Source of the DNA: Betaproteobacteria bacterium HGW-Betaproteobacteria-6
Lineage (GTDB): Bacteria > Pseudomonadota > Gammaproteobacteria > Burkholderiales > Rhodocyclaceae
DNA length: 50,924 bases
Assembly (NCBI GenBank): GCA_002842145.1
Contig: PHCF01000062.1
Location: forward strand, 1-50,924
Direction: 5' to 3'
In this document: piece after piece, positions 27,928 through 38,724 of the stretch
Numbering within the stretch: the first letter of the stretch is position 1
Layout: the number at the start of each line of letters is the position of its first letter
The notes under the pieces: generated by a model
Database searches by the model: none
Told to the model about the DNA's origin: nothing
What the model saw: the letters and a program-made list of their open reading frames with translations, nothing else
Position numbers and translations under genes: made by a program

Positions 27928-29421
27928 ATGGCAAATATGGCGCAAAACGGCAACAACGACATTTGCATTGATCTGGCAACCTTGGAGCGCCGGCTCCGCC
28001 TGTTCCTGCCGGCCCACTGCCTGCTGCTCGGCGAAGAGGATCTGCGCCCCTACGAATGCGACGGGCTCACCGCCTACCGCGAACTGCCGCTCGCCGTCTG
28101 CCTGCCGGAAACCGAAGCGCAGGTCATCGACATCCTGCGTACCTGCCACCAGCTTGGCGTGCCGGTTGTCGCCCGTGGTGCTGGCACCGGGTTGTCCGGT
28201 GGCGCCATGCCGCACGCCCACGGTATCGTCCTGTCGTTGGCCCGTTTCAACCGGATTTTGCGCGTTGATCCCGCCGCCCGGCTGGCCGTCGTCCAACCCG
28301 GCGTGCGCAACCTGGCCGTGTCGGAAGCGGCCGCTCCGCACGGCCTGTATTACGCGCCGGACCCGTCGTCGCAGATCGCCTGCACACTGGGCGGCAACGT
28401 CGCCGAAAACTCGGGTGGCGTGCATTGCCTGAAATACGGGCTGACCGTCCATAACGTCCTGCGCATTCGCGTCGTCAGCATCGAGGGCGAGGTCTTCGAA
28501 ATCGGCTCCGCCGCGCCCGATGCCGCCGGTTACGATTTGCTGGCACTGATGATCGGCTCCGAAGGGATGCTCGGCGTGGTTACCGAAGTCACCGTCAAGC
28601 TCGTGCCCAAGCCCGAGCTGGCGCAGGTCGTCATGGCCTCCTTCGCCGATGTCGCCAAGGCCGGCGACGCTGTCGCCGCGATCATCGCCGCCGGCATCAT
28701 CCCGGCCGGGCTGGAGATGATGGACAAGGCCGCCACCGCCGCCGTCGAACCCTTCGTCAAAGCCGGCTACGACATGAGTGCCGAGGCGATTCTGCTCTGC
28801 GAATCGGACGGCACGCCGGAAGAAGTCGCCGAGGAAATCGCCCGCGTCACCGAGGTGTTGAACGCGGCCGGCGCCAGCGACATCCGCGTCTCGCAGTCCG
28901 AAGCCGAGCGCCTGCGCTTCTGGGCCGGGCGCAAGGCGGCGTTCCCCGCCGTCGGCCGCATCACGCCCGACTATTACTGCATGGACGGCACCATCCCGCG
29001 CAAGCGGCTGGCCGAAATGCTCTCGGCCATCGCCGCCATGGAAACCAAATACGGCCTGCGCTGCGCCAACGTTTTCCACGCCGGCGACGGCAACCTGCAT
29101 CCGCTGATCATGTACGACGCCTCGCAGCCCGGCGACTGGGAACGGGCCGAAGCCTTCGGCGCCGAAATTCTCGAATTGTCGGTGGCGCTCGGTGGTTCGA
29201 TCACCGGCGAACACGGCGTCGGCATCGAGAAAATCAACCAGATGTGCGTGCAGTACGCGACGCCCGAAATCGAAGCCTTCCATCGCGTCAAGGCGGCCTT
29301 CGACGAAAGCGGCCTGCTCAATCCCGGCAAGGCGGTGCCCAGCCTGCACCGCTGCGCCGAATACGGCCGCATGCACGTGCATCACGGCGATGTGAAATTC
29401 CCCGAACTGGAGCGCTTCTGA
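27928..29421 (+). CDS. glcD: glycolate oxidase subunit GlcD (FAD-linked)
   Basis: FAD-binding catalytic subunit of the membrane-associated glycolate dehydrogenase complex GlcDEF, oxidising glycolate to glyoxylate. The 497-residue protein contains the PCMH FAD-binding region (VVARGAGTGLSGGAMP, LGGNVAENSGGVHCLKYG, IGSEGMLGVVTEVTVK) and the FAD-oxidase C-terminal domain (FHAGDGNLHPLI, GGSITGEHGVGIEK). An in-frame ATG three codons later is an alternative start. The last base is shared with the glcE start (TGATG). Confidence 0.95.
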   Translation: MANMAQNGNNDICIDLATLERRLRLFLPAHCLLLGEEDLRPYECDGLTAYRELPLAVCLPETEAQVIDILRTCHQLGVPVVARGAGTGLSGGAMPHAHGIVLSLARFNRILRVDPAARLAVVQPGVRNLAVSEAAAPHGLYYAPDPSSQIACTLGGNVAENSGGVHCLKYGLTVHNVLRIRVVSIEGEVFEIGSAAPDAAGYDLLALMIGSEGMLGVVTEVTVKLVPKPELAQVVMASFADVAKAGDAVAAIIAAGIIPAGLEMMDKAATAAVEPFVKAGYDMSAEAILLCESDGTPEEVAEEIARVTEVLNAAGASDIRVSQSEAERLRFWAGRKAAFPAVGRITPDYYCMDGTIPRKRLAEMLSAIAAMETKYGLRCANVFHAGDGNLHPLIMYDASQPGDWERAEAFGAEILELSVALGGSITGEHGVGIEKINQMCVQYATPEIEAFHRVKAAFDESGLLNPGKAVPSLHRCAEYGRMHVHHGDVKFPELERF

Positions 29422-30515
29422 TGCTGACGGCCCACTCGCTCGACGACATCGTCGCCGCCGTCCGCAATGCCGACGCCGAGCGCGCACCGCTACGCGTTCG
29501 CGGTGCCGGCAGCAAGGATTTCTACGGCGGCCTGCTGGCCGGTGAGGTGCTCGATGTCTCGGCCCATCGCGGTATCGTCGCCTACGAGCCAACCGAGCTT
29601 TACATCACCGCCAAATGCGGCACGCCGCTCGCCGACATAGAGGCCACGCTGGCTGAAAAAGGCCAGATGCTGGCCTTCGAGCCACCCCATTTTGGCGGTG
29701 CGAATGCCGGCTCCGCCGGGGCTACGGTTGGCGGCTGCGTTGCCGCCGGGCTGTCCGGGCCGCGTCGGCAACAGGCCGGGGCGGTGCGCGACTTCGTGCT
29801 CGGCGTCAAACTGGTCGATGGCACCGGCCAGGTCCTCAATTTCGGTGGGCAGGTCATGAAGAACGTGGCCGGCTACGACGTGTCGCGCCTCATTGCCGGC
29901 AGTCTCGGCACCCTCGGCGTCATTGCCGAAGTGACGCTCAAGGTGCTGCCCAAACCGGTGGCCGAAAGCACACTGGTATTCGACTGCGATGCAGCGGAGG
30001 CCATTCGCCGGCTCAACGATTGGGGCGGCCAGCCGTTGCCGGTTTCCGCATCCTTCTGGCACGACGGCCAGCTCTGGCTGCGCCTCTCCGGCGCGCGGGC
30101 GGCGGTTGAGGCCGCTACCGGCAGGCTGGGGGGGAATCCCACGGTCAACCCGGAAAAACACTGGAATTCGATACGCGAGCAAACGCATACGGCTTTCGTC
30201 GCCAGCCCGCTGTGGCGATTGGCCGTGCCTTCTACCGCGCCGTCTCCCGAGCTGGACGGTCTGCGTGCCATCGAGTGGGGTGGGGCTGTGCGCTGGTATG
30301 CCGGTGAAGTCGCTGGCGATCACGAGGCCATGCGTGCCGTCGCCGCCCGCCTCGGCGGCCACGCCGTCCTCTACCGCGCCCCGGAATCGCTGCGCTGCCT
30401 GGAGGGGGCGTTTACGCCGCTGCCGCCAGCCTTGTTTGCCCTGCATCGGCGCCTCAAAAAAGCGTTCGACCCGCAGGGCATTCTCAACCCCGGCCGACTG
30501 TACGCGGAGTTTTAG
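29421..30515 (+). CDS. glcE: glycolate oxidase subunit GlcE (FAD-binding)
   Basis: Second flavin subunit of GlcDEF, 364 residues, with a shorter FAD-binding domain (PLRVRGAGSKDFYGG, GATVGGCVAAGLSGPRR, NVAGYDVSRLIAGSLGTLGVI) and a C-terminal FDPQGILNPGRLY. It starts at the ATG overlapping the glcD stop and is followed by glcF 4 bp downstream. A copy of the dispersed motif at 30139-30172 encodes NPTVNPEKHWNS in a region that varies among relatives. Confidence 0.94.
   Translation: MLTAHSLDDIVAAVRNADAERAPLRVRGAGSKDFYGGLLAGEVLDVSAHRGIVAYEPTELYITAKCGTPLADIEATLAEKGQMLAFEPPHFGGANAGSAGATVGGCVAAGLSGPRRQQAGAVRDFVLGVKLVDGTGQVLNFGGQVMKNVAGYDVSRLIAGSLGTLGVIAEVTLKVLPKPVAESTLVFDCDAAEAIRRLNDWGGQPLPVSASFWHDGQLWLRLSGARAAVEAATGRLGGNPTVNPEKHWNSIREQTHTAFVASPLWRLAVPSTAPSPELDGLRAIEWGGAVRWYAGEVAGDHEAMRAVAARLGGHAVLYRAPESLRCLEGAFTPLPPALFALHRRLKKAFDPQGILNPGRLYAEF
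30139..30172 (+). repeat. dispersed motif, copy inside glcE
   Basis: Ccacggtcaacccgg, an A-run and cactggaattcgat: the core half is well kept and the GGCC half has decayed. Confidence 0.55.
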
Positions 30516-30519
30516 GCTG

Positions 30520-31755
30520 ATGGATACCAAAATCACCGCCGAACTGCGCGCCACCTACGCCGGCCAGGTCGCCGAGGAAATCCTGCGCAAGTGCGTGCAT
30601 TGCGGCTTCTGCACAGCGACCTGCCCGACCTATCAACTCCTCGGCGACGAACTCGACGGCCCGCGCGGCCGCATCTACCTGATCAAGCAGGTGCTCGAAG
30701 GCAAGCCGGTCACCGAGAAGACGCGCACCCACCTCGACCGCTGTCTGACCTGTCGATCCTGCGAAACAACCTGCCCGTCGGGCGTCAAGTACAGCCATCT
30801 GCTCGATGTTGGGCGCGAGGTCGTCGAAGCAAAGTTGCCGCGTTCGTTGGCCGATTCATTGACCCGCGGCTTGCTCAAAGCGGTCCTGCCGCGCCCGGCG
30901 CTGTTTGGCGCGGCAGTTGCCCTGGGCCGCGCCGTCCGTCCCCTGTTGCCAACCAGCCTGGCTGACAAGTTGCCGCCCGCCCAGCCGGCCGGCCAGCCGT
31001 GGCCGCAAGCGGCCGGCCACGTGCGTCGCATGCTGGTCCTGGCCGGTTGCGTTCAACCTGCGCTGGCCCCCAACATCAATGCGGCGACGGCACGGGTTTT
31101 CTACCGGCTGGGTATCGACCTGTTTGAAGAAGCCAAAGCCGGCTGCTGCGGCGCCGTGCGCTTCCATCTCAATGACCATGAAGCGGCCAAAAAAGACATG
31201 CGGCGGAACATCGATGCCTGGTGGCCGCACGTCGAATCCGGTGTCGAAGCCATCGTCGTGACGGCATCGGGCTGTGGCGTGCAGGTCAGGGATTACGCCC
31301 ATATTCTGGCCGATGATGCGGTCTACGCCGAAAAAGCGGCAAAAATCAGCGCCCTGTGCCGCGACCCGTCAGAAGTTCTGGCCGGCGAGAACGCCGCTTT
31401 ATTGCCCTTGCTGGCGCGCCATCCGGAAAAGCGCGGCAAGCTGGCTTTCCATTCGCCGTGCACCTTCCAACATGGCCTGCAGATTCGCGGCAGCATCGAG
31501 CTTTTGCTGCAGGCGGCCGGCTATGAACTGACCCCGGTCGCCGACAGCCATTTGTGCTGCGGCTCGGCCGGCACCTATTCCGTACTGCAGCCCGCGCTGG
31601 CGAACAAACTGCGCGCCAACAAGCTGGCCGCCCTGAATGCCGGTGGCCCAGCGTTGGCGGCAACGGCCAATATCGGCTGCCTGACCCACTTGCAGGCGGG
31701 CAGTACGCTGCCCGTCCGGCACTGGATTGAATTGATCGACGAGGCAATGGCATGA
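30520..31755 (+). CDS. glcF: glycolate oxidase iron-sulfur subunit GlcF
   Basis: Electron-transfer subunit passing electrons from GlcDE to the quinone pool. Its 411 residues contain two ferredoxin-type [4Fe-4S] motifs (CVHCGFCTATCP and CLTCRSCETTCP) and two CCG domains (AGCCGAVRFHLND and LCCGSAGTYS). It starts at ATG 30520, close behind glcE, and ends overlapping the HDOD gene (ATGA). With glcD and glcE it completes the three-subunit enzyme. Confidence 0.95.
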   Translation: MDTKITAELRATYAGQVAEEILRKCVHCGFCTATCPTYQLLGDELDGPRGRIYLIKQVLEGKPVTEKTRTHLDRCLTCRSCETTCPSGVKYSHLLDVGREVVEAKLPRSLADSLTRGLLKAVLPRPALFGAAVALGRAVRPLLPTSLADKLPPAQPAGQPWPQAAGHVRRMLVLAGCVQPALAPNINAATARVFYRLGIDLFEEAKAGCCGAVRFHLNDHEAAKKDMRRNIDAWWPHVESGVEAIVVTASGCGVQVRDYAHILADDAVYAEKAAKISALCRDPSEVLAGENAALLPLLARHPEKRGKLAFHSPCTFQHGLQIRGSIELLLQAAGYELTPVADSHLCCGSAGTYSVLQPALANKLRANKLAALNAGGPALAATANIGCLTHLQAGSTLPVRHWIELIDEAMA

Positions 31756-32645
31756 GCCGCACAACCAACTCCGTATTCGAAATTACCAAAACACTCGGCG
31801 CCGACGATGCCGCCCGCATCAAGCGGCTGCTCGAGAATGGGGTCAAGCTTCCCGTCCAGCCGCGCGTTCTCGAAGAACTGCGCAAGTACATCGACCGCGA
31901 CGAGCTCGATGTCCGGCTGCTGGCCGCCATCATCAACAAGGACCCGGGGTTGACGGCGATGCTCTTCAAGGTCGTCGGCAATTCAGCCTACCGGCAGCAT
32001 CAGCCCTTCGATTCCGTCGAAGCGGTCCTCCATGCCGTTGGCGTCCGCCAGACTTTCAACCTGGTCCAGGCCATTGCCCTGTCGGGGATGGGCGAGATCA
32101 AGAAAAACCGGCATCTTTACGAGGCTTTCTGGGCGCGTTCCCATGCCATCGGCCAGTTGGCCATGCTGATTGCCGACGAACGGGTCGCCGTTTGCAACAT
32201 CTTTCCCGATCAGGCTTACCTGGCCGGAATTTTTCATGATTGCGGCGTCCCGCTGCTCATGCAGCGCTTTCCGACCTACTGCGCCGAGATGAGACTCGGT
32301 ACGCCCGGCATCTGGATCGATCTGGCCGAAGAAGACCGGAAATTCAACGCCGACCATTGCGTTGTCGGCTACCTCGTCGCCCGCCACTGGCACCTGCCCG
32401 AATTCATCTGCGATGCCATCCGCTACCACCACACCATCGGCGAGCTCGGGCAGCACGAAGCGCGCAGCATGGTCGCCATTGTCCAGCTTGCCGTCGACAT
32501 CTACTACCGCGATCAACGCATCGCCAGCCCAGAATGGGAGCGGGTGAAGGCCGAGGTGCTGCCTGAGCTGGGGTTCAGCGAGGAGGCCCTGCTCGAATTC
32601 GTCGATATCGTGCTTGAGCGCTACAACGGCACCGTCGAAGGATGA
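31752..32645 (+). CDS. HDOD-domain signalling protein
   Basis: A 297-residue protein with an HDOD domain spanning about residues 30-235 (VKLPVQPRVLEELRKYI, IINKDPGLTAMLFKVVGNSAY, AGIFHDCGVPLLM, DHCVVGYLVARHW). HDOD proteins are non-catalytic relatives of HD phosphohydrolases used as signalling scaffolds. It has no receiver or EAL partner domain. The start overlaps the glcF stop, so it is translated with the glycolate genes, though any functional tie is unproven. Confidence 0.85.
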   Translation: MSRTTNSVFEITKTLGADDAARIKRLLENGVKLPVQPRVLEELRKYIDRDELDVRLLAAIINKDPGLTAMLFKVVGNSAYRQHQPFDSVEAVLHAVGVRQTFNLVQAIALSGMGEIKKNRHLYEAFWARSHAIGQLAMLIADERVAVCNIFPDQAYLAGIFHDCGVPLLMQRFPTYCAEMRLGTPGIWIDLAEEDRKFNADHCVVGYLVARHWHLPEFICDAIRYHHTIGELGQHEARSMVAIVQLAVDIYYRDQRIASPEWERVKAEVLPELGFSEEALLEFVDIVLERYNGTVEG

Positions 32646-32730
32646 ACCGCCGAACCGTGGCCGCACCTGATACCGTGTTAAGGATAGCTAAAGCCTTCCA
32701 TGGTAAGCTTTCCCGACAAAAGGGGGATGG

Positions 32731-33507
32731 ATGGCAATAGCAGTCGACGCCTGCGCGGCGCAGCACCAAGGGGATCGCAAGGAACAACAGGATCGCGTGG
32801 CGATCCTTCCACACGCCCGGAAACGGGGCGTTGCCCTGGCCGTCGTCGCCGACGGCATGGGGGGGCACACCGGAGGGGCGCTGGCCGCCGAGCAGGTCGT
32901 GCATACCGCCAAAACCAATCTCGACCAGTTTTCGTCTACCGACGAAAGCCCGCAGCGCATGCTCGAAAACGCCATGCGCGAGGCGCACACGATGGTCAAG
33001 GCATCACGTTTCATGAACGAAATGGACCCGCACAGCACGGCCGTCATGCTGCTGCTGCAACCGGGGAAAATCACCTGGGGCCACTGCGGAGACAGCCGCC
33101 TCTACCATTTTCGCGGCAACGCGCTGGTCGAGCGCTCTATCGACCATTCTTACGTCGAATACCTTCTTTCGGCTGGGAAAATCACCGCCGAACAGGCACT
33201 GACCCATCCCAACCGTAACGTTCTGCTCGCCTCGCTCGGCGGGCAGGAAGAACCCAAAATCACCCTCTCCGAAACGGTCGACCTGGTCGCCGGCGACGCC
33301 TTCGTGCTCTGTTCGGACGGCCTCTGGGCCTATTTCGATGACGAAGAGCTCGGCACGCTGGTCGCCCAGAATTCAGCCCGGCAGGCCTGCGAGATCCTCA
33401 TCGACAAGGCCAGGCGACGGGCCAAAGGAAGTGGCGACAATCTGTCGCTGGCGATCGTCAAGTTGGTTGAGGCGTTGCCGGCGAAAGGGGCGGTGGCGCG
33501 GGGCTGA
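32731..33507 (+). CDS. PP2C-family serine/threonine protein phosphatase
   Basis: Metal-dependent phosphatase of 258 residues. PP2C motifs: VVADGMGGHTGG (metal aspartate near residue 41), HSTAVMLLL, WGHCGDSRLYHFR, FVLCSDGLW and GSGDNLSLAIV. It starts at ATG 32731, after GGGGGATGG. No kinase or FHA partner gene lies next to it in this window. The gene is followed by the large inverted-repeat region. Confidence 0.92.
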   Translation: MAIAVDACAAQHQGDRKEQQDRVAILPHARKRGVALAVVADGMGGHTGGALAAEQVVHTAKTNLDQFSSTDESPQRMLENAMREAHTMVKASRFMNEMDPHSTAVMLLLQPGKITWGHCGDSRLYHFRGNALVERSIDHSYVEYLLSAGKITAEQALTHPNRNVLLASLGGQEEPKITLSETVDLVAGDAFVLCSDGLWAYFDDEELGTLVAQNSARQACEILIDKARRRAKGSGDNLSLAIVKLVEALPAKGAVARG

Positions 33508-34214
33508 GTTTACGCGTTGTGCCATTGCCCATGTGCGAAATTGGGCTTTTCCGGTTTGTTGGCTTGGGGTTCCGCCCTGTTGGCGGGCGTACTTTTTCTT
33601 GCTTCGCCAAGAAAAAGTAGCCAAAAAGAAGGCGACCCCAAGGTCGGCGCCCTGCGGGTTCCTTGCGCTACTCGGCGAGCCGGGCGGCTGCGGAACTCGG
33701 GCTGCGCCCTCAGACAGTCCTCGCCGACTGCCCCCGGCTCGCCTGCGTTGCTCAGCGCCTTCCACGGGGACCCAAAAGGCGTCCACTTTTCACCTGCACG
33801 ACCTGAATTGGCATTCCTACGGTCAACCGGGGAAAACGGCCAAAAAAGAAATCGGTCATTCAGGCACCCCAGCTCAAACACGGGTCGTTTCACCGGGCCC
33901 CTTGGAAGGTGCCGAGCAACGCAGGGTCTGGTGGAAAAAGGGTGAGGACTGTCCGAGGGCGCAGCCTGAGTTCCGCAGCCCCCGCCCCATCCGAGTAGCG
34001 CAGGGAACCGGCGCAGCCGGCACAGACCCAGGGTCGCCTTCTTTTTGCTTGCTTTTTGGCTCCGCCGAAATCTGGCCTGAAGGGCCAGATTTTCTTGGCG
34101 AACAAGAAAGCGCAGCTTCCGCGCAGCGAAAAAGTGAGACGCCCCGCAAGGGCGGAACCCCAAGCCAGTTAAACGGAAAAAAACCAGCGCCCGGAAGACG
34201 CCAATGCATCGTTC
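33508..34214. repeat. non-coding region filled by a ~640-bp imperfect inverted repeat with a motif copy at its centre
   Basis: The whole gap between the phosphatase and helicase genes is one long imperfect palindrome, about 33545-34185. Matching blocks: 33561-33578 with 34149-34166 (18/18), 33623-33638 with 34031-34046 (16/16) and 33686-33722 with 33944-33980 (35/37). The loop (about 33790-33890) holds a copy of the dispersed motif. Short open frames exist on both strands but have no ribosome sites and mirror each other, as expected for a palindrome. It resembles a non-autonomous, MITE-like repeat; no transposase is present. I recall peptides like RNSGCALRQSSP as recurring spurious hypothetical proteins in proteobacterial genomes, which suggests a widespread repeat class. 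Confidence 0.8.
33812..33850 (+). repeat. dispersed motif, copy at the centre of the inverted repeat
   Basis: Cattc, ctacggtcaaccgggg, aaaacggccaaaa, aagaa: three mismatches to the majority sequence over 34 nt. It is not mirrored in the other arm and so marks the palindrome's loop. Confidence 0.8.
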
Positions 34215-35693
<1,479 letters not shown>

Positions 35694-35781
35694 TGCGTCG
35701 GCAGCGATGACTATGGCGTTGTCGCCAGCTAAGGTATTGATTTCAGACGGCGCATTGATCGGCGGCTTGAAGCGTCGGCGG

Positions 35782-36147
35782 TTACAGTTTTTCGAGCAGT
35801 TCTTCGAGTCGCTGGCGGCTGATCGGCTTGACGAGCACATCGTCAAAACCGGCGGCGAGCAGCCGCTCCCGGTCTTCCGGGAAGGCGTGGGCGGTATAGG
35901 CCAGGATGTACAGGGGGCGACCGTTTTCGGCCGCCCGCAGCCGGGTGCAGGTGTCTTCGCCGGAAAGGCCCGGCATGCTGATGTCGAGCATGACAAGGCG
36001 GAACGAGTGCTCAGAGGCCAGGGTGAGTGCCGCATCGCCGGACTCGGCTTCGACGACCGTCCAGCCGAGCTTTCTGAGCAGGGCCGAGGCGAGCAGACGG
36101 TTGGTCGGGTGGTCGTCAACGACCAGGGCGTTACGGGGTTCTGTCAT
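35782..36147 (-). CDS. stand-alone response regulator receiver domain
   Basis: A 121-residue CheY-like receiver with acidic pair D11/D12, phospho-acceptor D55 (VMLDISMPG), threonine in AYTAHA and lysine in VLVKPIS. There is no output domain, so it probably acts by protein interaction or as part of a phosphorelay. Its start overlaps the end of the sensor kinase gene by 17 bp, making the kinase its obvious partner. Confidence 0.9.
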   Translation of the reverse strand: MTEPRNALVVDDHPTNRLLASALLRKLGWTVVEAESGDAALTLASEHSFRLVMLDISMPGLSGEDTCTRLRAAENGRPLYILAYTAHAFPEDRERLLAAGFDDVLVKPISRQRLEELLEKL

Positions 36148-38677
36148 GGCTGATGTCGATCGGCAGGTGAACGGTAAAGGTGGATCCTACGCCCATATCG
36201 GTTTCGAGCGTAATCCTGCCACCCATGTGGTCGACCAGTTGCTGGACGAGAGCCAGTCCGAGACCCGTGCCGCCGTGTTCGCGGGTCAGGAAGTTTTCGA
36301 GTTGCTTGAATTTCTCGAAAATCGTTTCGCGGCTTTCCGGTGGAATACCAGGGCCGGTGTCGCGAACGGCAAAGGCGACTTCACCATCGATCGGGCCGGC
36401 GCTGAAGACAACGCTGCCGACGTCAGTGAACTTGACGGCATTGCTCAGCAAATTGTTGAGAATCTGGCGCAGGCGGGTGGGGTCGGTGATGAGTTCGGCG
36501 GGCAAGTCGTCGGCCAGAATCGTCTGGAACTTCAAGCCCTTCGCCTCGGCGGTGACGCGATGTACGGCCGCGACTTCGAGCAGCAGGTCGGTGAGCGGAA
36601 CAGCAACCCGGGCGAAGCGCATCTCGCCGGCTTCGATCTTGGCGAGATCGAGGATTTCATTGACCAGGTTGAGCAGGTGCCCGCCGCTCTGCTGGATGAT
36701 TTCCACGTAGCCGCGTTGCTCAGGGTTGTCCAGTTCGTTGCCGAGCAACTCGGCAAAGCCAAGGATGCCGTTGAGCGGGGTGCGTAGTTCGTGCGACATG
36801 GTGGCCAGGAACGCGGATTTCTGCCGGCTGGCTTCCTCGGCTTTTTCCTTGGCCTCTTCGAGGCGCTTGAAGGATTCTTCGACCGAGTCGGCCATACGGT
36901 TGAATGAACGCGATAGCTCGCCCATTTCATCGGCGGAGTCAACCTCCAGCCGGTGTTTGCGGTCTCCTTCCTGGAAGGCGTGGATGCCCGAGATCATCGC
37001 CGTGATGCGCCGGGTCAGCAGCCCGGCCATCCAGATGGCAATGGCGATGACGATGGCCACCATGAGCAGGGTCGAGGTCCACAGGCCGATGCCGGTCGAG
37101 GTCAGGCTCTCGGCGATATGGTCGAGCAGTTCCCCGCGTTGGGCAGTCAGGCTGGTATCTTTTTCCTCGACCAGCTGGCTGATTTTGGTCGCCGTCTCGG
37201 TGGCAGCCTTGTGGAATTCGTCGACGTTGGCGCCGATGGTGACGAAACCGAAGCCTTGCGGCGATTTGCCGTACTGGCCGGTGTAGTAGGGGATGGCAGC
37301 AGCGGTGGTCAGCTTCCACAGGCCGGAGAAATAGATGACGAAGGAACCGGAGCCGCCGTGCTCGGTCAGCGCATTCCACCCGTCGCATTGCGGAGAAAAA
37401 TTCAGGTAGCGGCAATCGAGGCCAACCGTGCCGGCCTTGACCTGCTCCTTGGCTGGCTTGAGTTTCAGACTCTGGTTGCGGAATGGGGGAACGCCGCCCA
37501 GGAATTCATGCGAGGGCTTGCCGCTGGCCTGCCATTCGGCATAGAGGTCGGCATCCATCCAGGGTGTCGCCGGCAGGCCCGTCTGCGGGTCGTAGCCGAC
37601 GATGAAATAGTCGCGTGGATGGGAGATCGAGCGGCTCTTGTAATCCCAGATGAAGGCGTAGTTGCCTTTGATGGCGTCGGCGATCGGGGTGTAGCGCTCG
37701 TCAGTCGGCATCAGGCGATCGGAGAACTGGCGAATATGGTCGTGATCGAGGGCCAGCGTGACGTAACCTAAGGTCTGGCCGCCCCTGATCACCGGCATGG
37801 CCCAGCGGACAATGCCGCGAAAGCGTTTGCCAACCGGGTTTTCCGTGCCGGCATAGGCCGACTCCTCCGGTTTGAAGGGCTTGCCGGCTTTTTCGAGACG
37901 GGCCGGCAGGTAAGGGCCGATGGCGTGCGTCGGCACGTAGGCGCCGATGACGTCCGAGACGTAGATGTCACCAGGCTTGAGCTTTTTCAGCTCGGCAAAA
38001 TACGTTTCCGCCTTGACGAAGGTATTGCTACGGTCAACGATGTTTTTGCGGCTCTTTTCGGTTAACTGGCCGGTCGTGACCTTGATCTTTTCGTTGCCGT
38101 CGGGATCGACAAAAGTCATTTCGACGAACAGCGGCCGTTGCTCGGCTTCGCCTAAGTATTCCGGCGGGCGGGCGTGGAACTCCTTGGCATTGTCCTCCAG
38201 CACGGGGCGGGTGATCTTGGCTTCGCGCTTGACCTGCTGTTCCGGCTCCCAGGATTGACCATCTGCAGCGAGTTTCCAGGGGCCATGCAGGTAGACAGGC
38301 CGAGTGCGCTGGCTCAGGAAACGGCGAAAAGCGGCTTCGGACGGTTCCAGGCTGGCCGCCTGCCGGATGTCGGTATCGCGATCATGGAGAAAGTCGGCAA
38401 TTTCCTTGGCTGCGTCCGTGGTCAGGGACTCGATGGCCTCGCGTGAACGCAGGTCAAGGGCGCGGATGGAGTCGTCGGTCACCGTTTGGCCGACGCTCCT
38501 GATCGTCGGCAGCATGGCTTCGGCCATGCTGCCGGCCTTGACGGAGACGTCGGCGCCAAGCTGGCTGGTGGCATGCCAGGCGAATCCGGCGAGCAGGAGA
38601 AGGGGAACAACCTTGATCAGCACGAAAATGCCGATCAGCTTGCCGCGAATGCCGCCCATGAATGCTGGAAGTCTCAT
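36131..38677 (-). CDS. membrane sensor histidine kinase with large periplasmic sensor domain
   Basis: An 848-residue kinase: first membrane helix at about 13-32, a periplasmic sensor of about 480 residues that looks like an extended dCache domain, a second membrane helix near 530-550, a HAMP domain, a HisKA domain with phospho-acceptor histidine in TMSHELRTPLNG (about 629) and an ATPase domain with NNLLSNAVKF, DTGPGIP and GGTGLGLAL. The sensor contains paired cysteines (DCRYLNFSPQCDG). The ligand is unknown. It is co-transcribed with the receiver gene that overlaps its 3' end. Confidence 0.92.
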   Translation of the reverse strand: MRLPAFMGGIRGKLIGIFVLIKVVPLLLLAGFAWHATSQLGADVSVKAGSMAEAMLPTIRSVGQTVTDDSIRALDLRSREAIESLTTDAAKEIADFLHDRDTDIRQAASLEPSEAAFRRFLSQRTRPVYLHGPWKLAADGQSWEPEQQVKREAKITRPVLEDNAKEFHARPPEYLGEAEQRPLFVEMTFVDPDGNEKIKVTTGQLTEKSRKNIVDRSNTFVKAETYFAELKKLKPGDIYVSDVIGAYVPTHAIGPYLPARLEKAGKPFKPEESAYAGTENPVGKRFRGIVRWAMPVIRGGQTLGYVTLALDHDHIRQFSDRLMPTDERYTPIADAIKGNYAFIWDYKSRSISHPRDYFIVGYDPQTGLPATPWMDADLYAEWQASGKPSHEFLGGVPPFRNQSLKLKPAKEQVKAGTVGLDCRYLNFSPQCDGWNALTEHGGSGSFVIYFSGLWKLTTAAAIPYYTGQYGKSPQGFGFVTIGANVDEFHKAATETATKISQLVEEKDTSLTAQRGELLDHIAESLTSTGIGLWTSTLLMVAIVIAIAIWMAGLLTRRITAMISGIHAFQEGDRKHRLEVDSADEMGELSRSFNRMADSVEESFKRLEEAKEKAEEASRQKSAFLATMSHELRTPLNGILGFAELLGNELDNPEQRGYVEIIQQSGGHLLNLVNEILDLAKIEAGEMRFARVAVPLTDLLLEVAAVHRVTAEAKGLKFQTILADDLPAELITDPTRLRQILNNLLSNAVKFTDVGSVVFSAGPIDGEVAFAVRDTGPGIPPESRETIFEKFKQLENFLTREHGGTGLGLALVQQLVDHMGGRITLETDMGVGSTFTVHLPIDISHDRTP

Positions 38678-38724
38678 TTTTCCTGTCTTCCGGTCGTGTT
38701 TGGCCTGTTTGTCACGGCAGCGGA

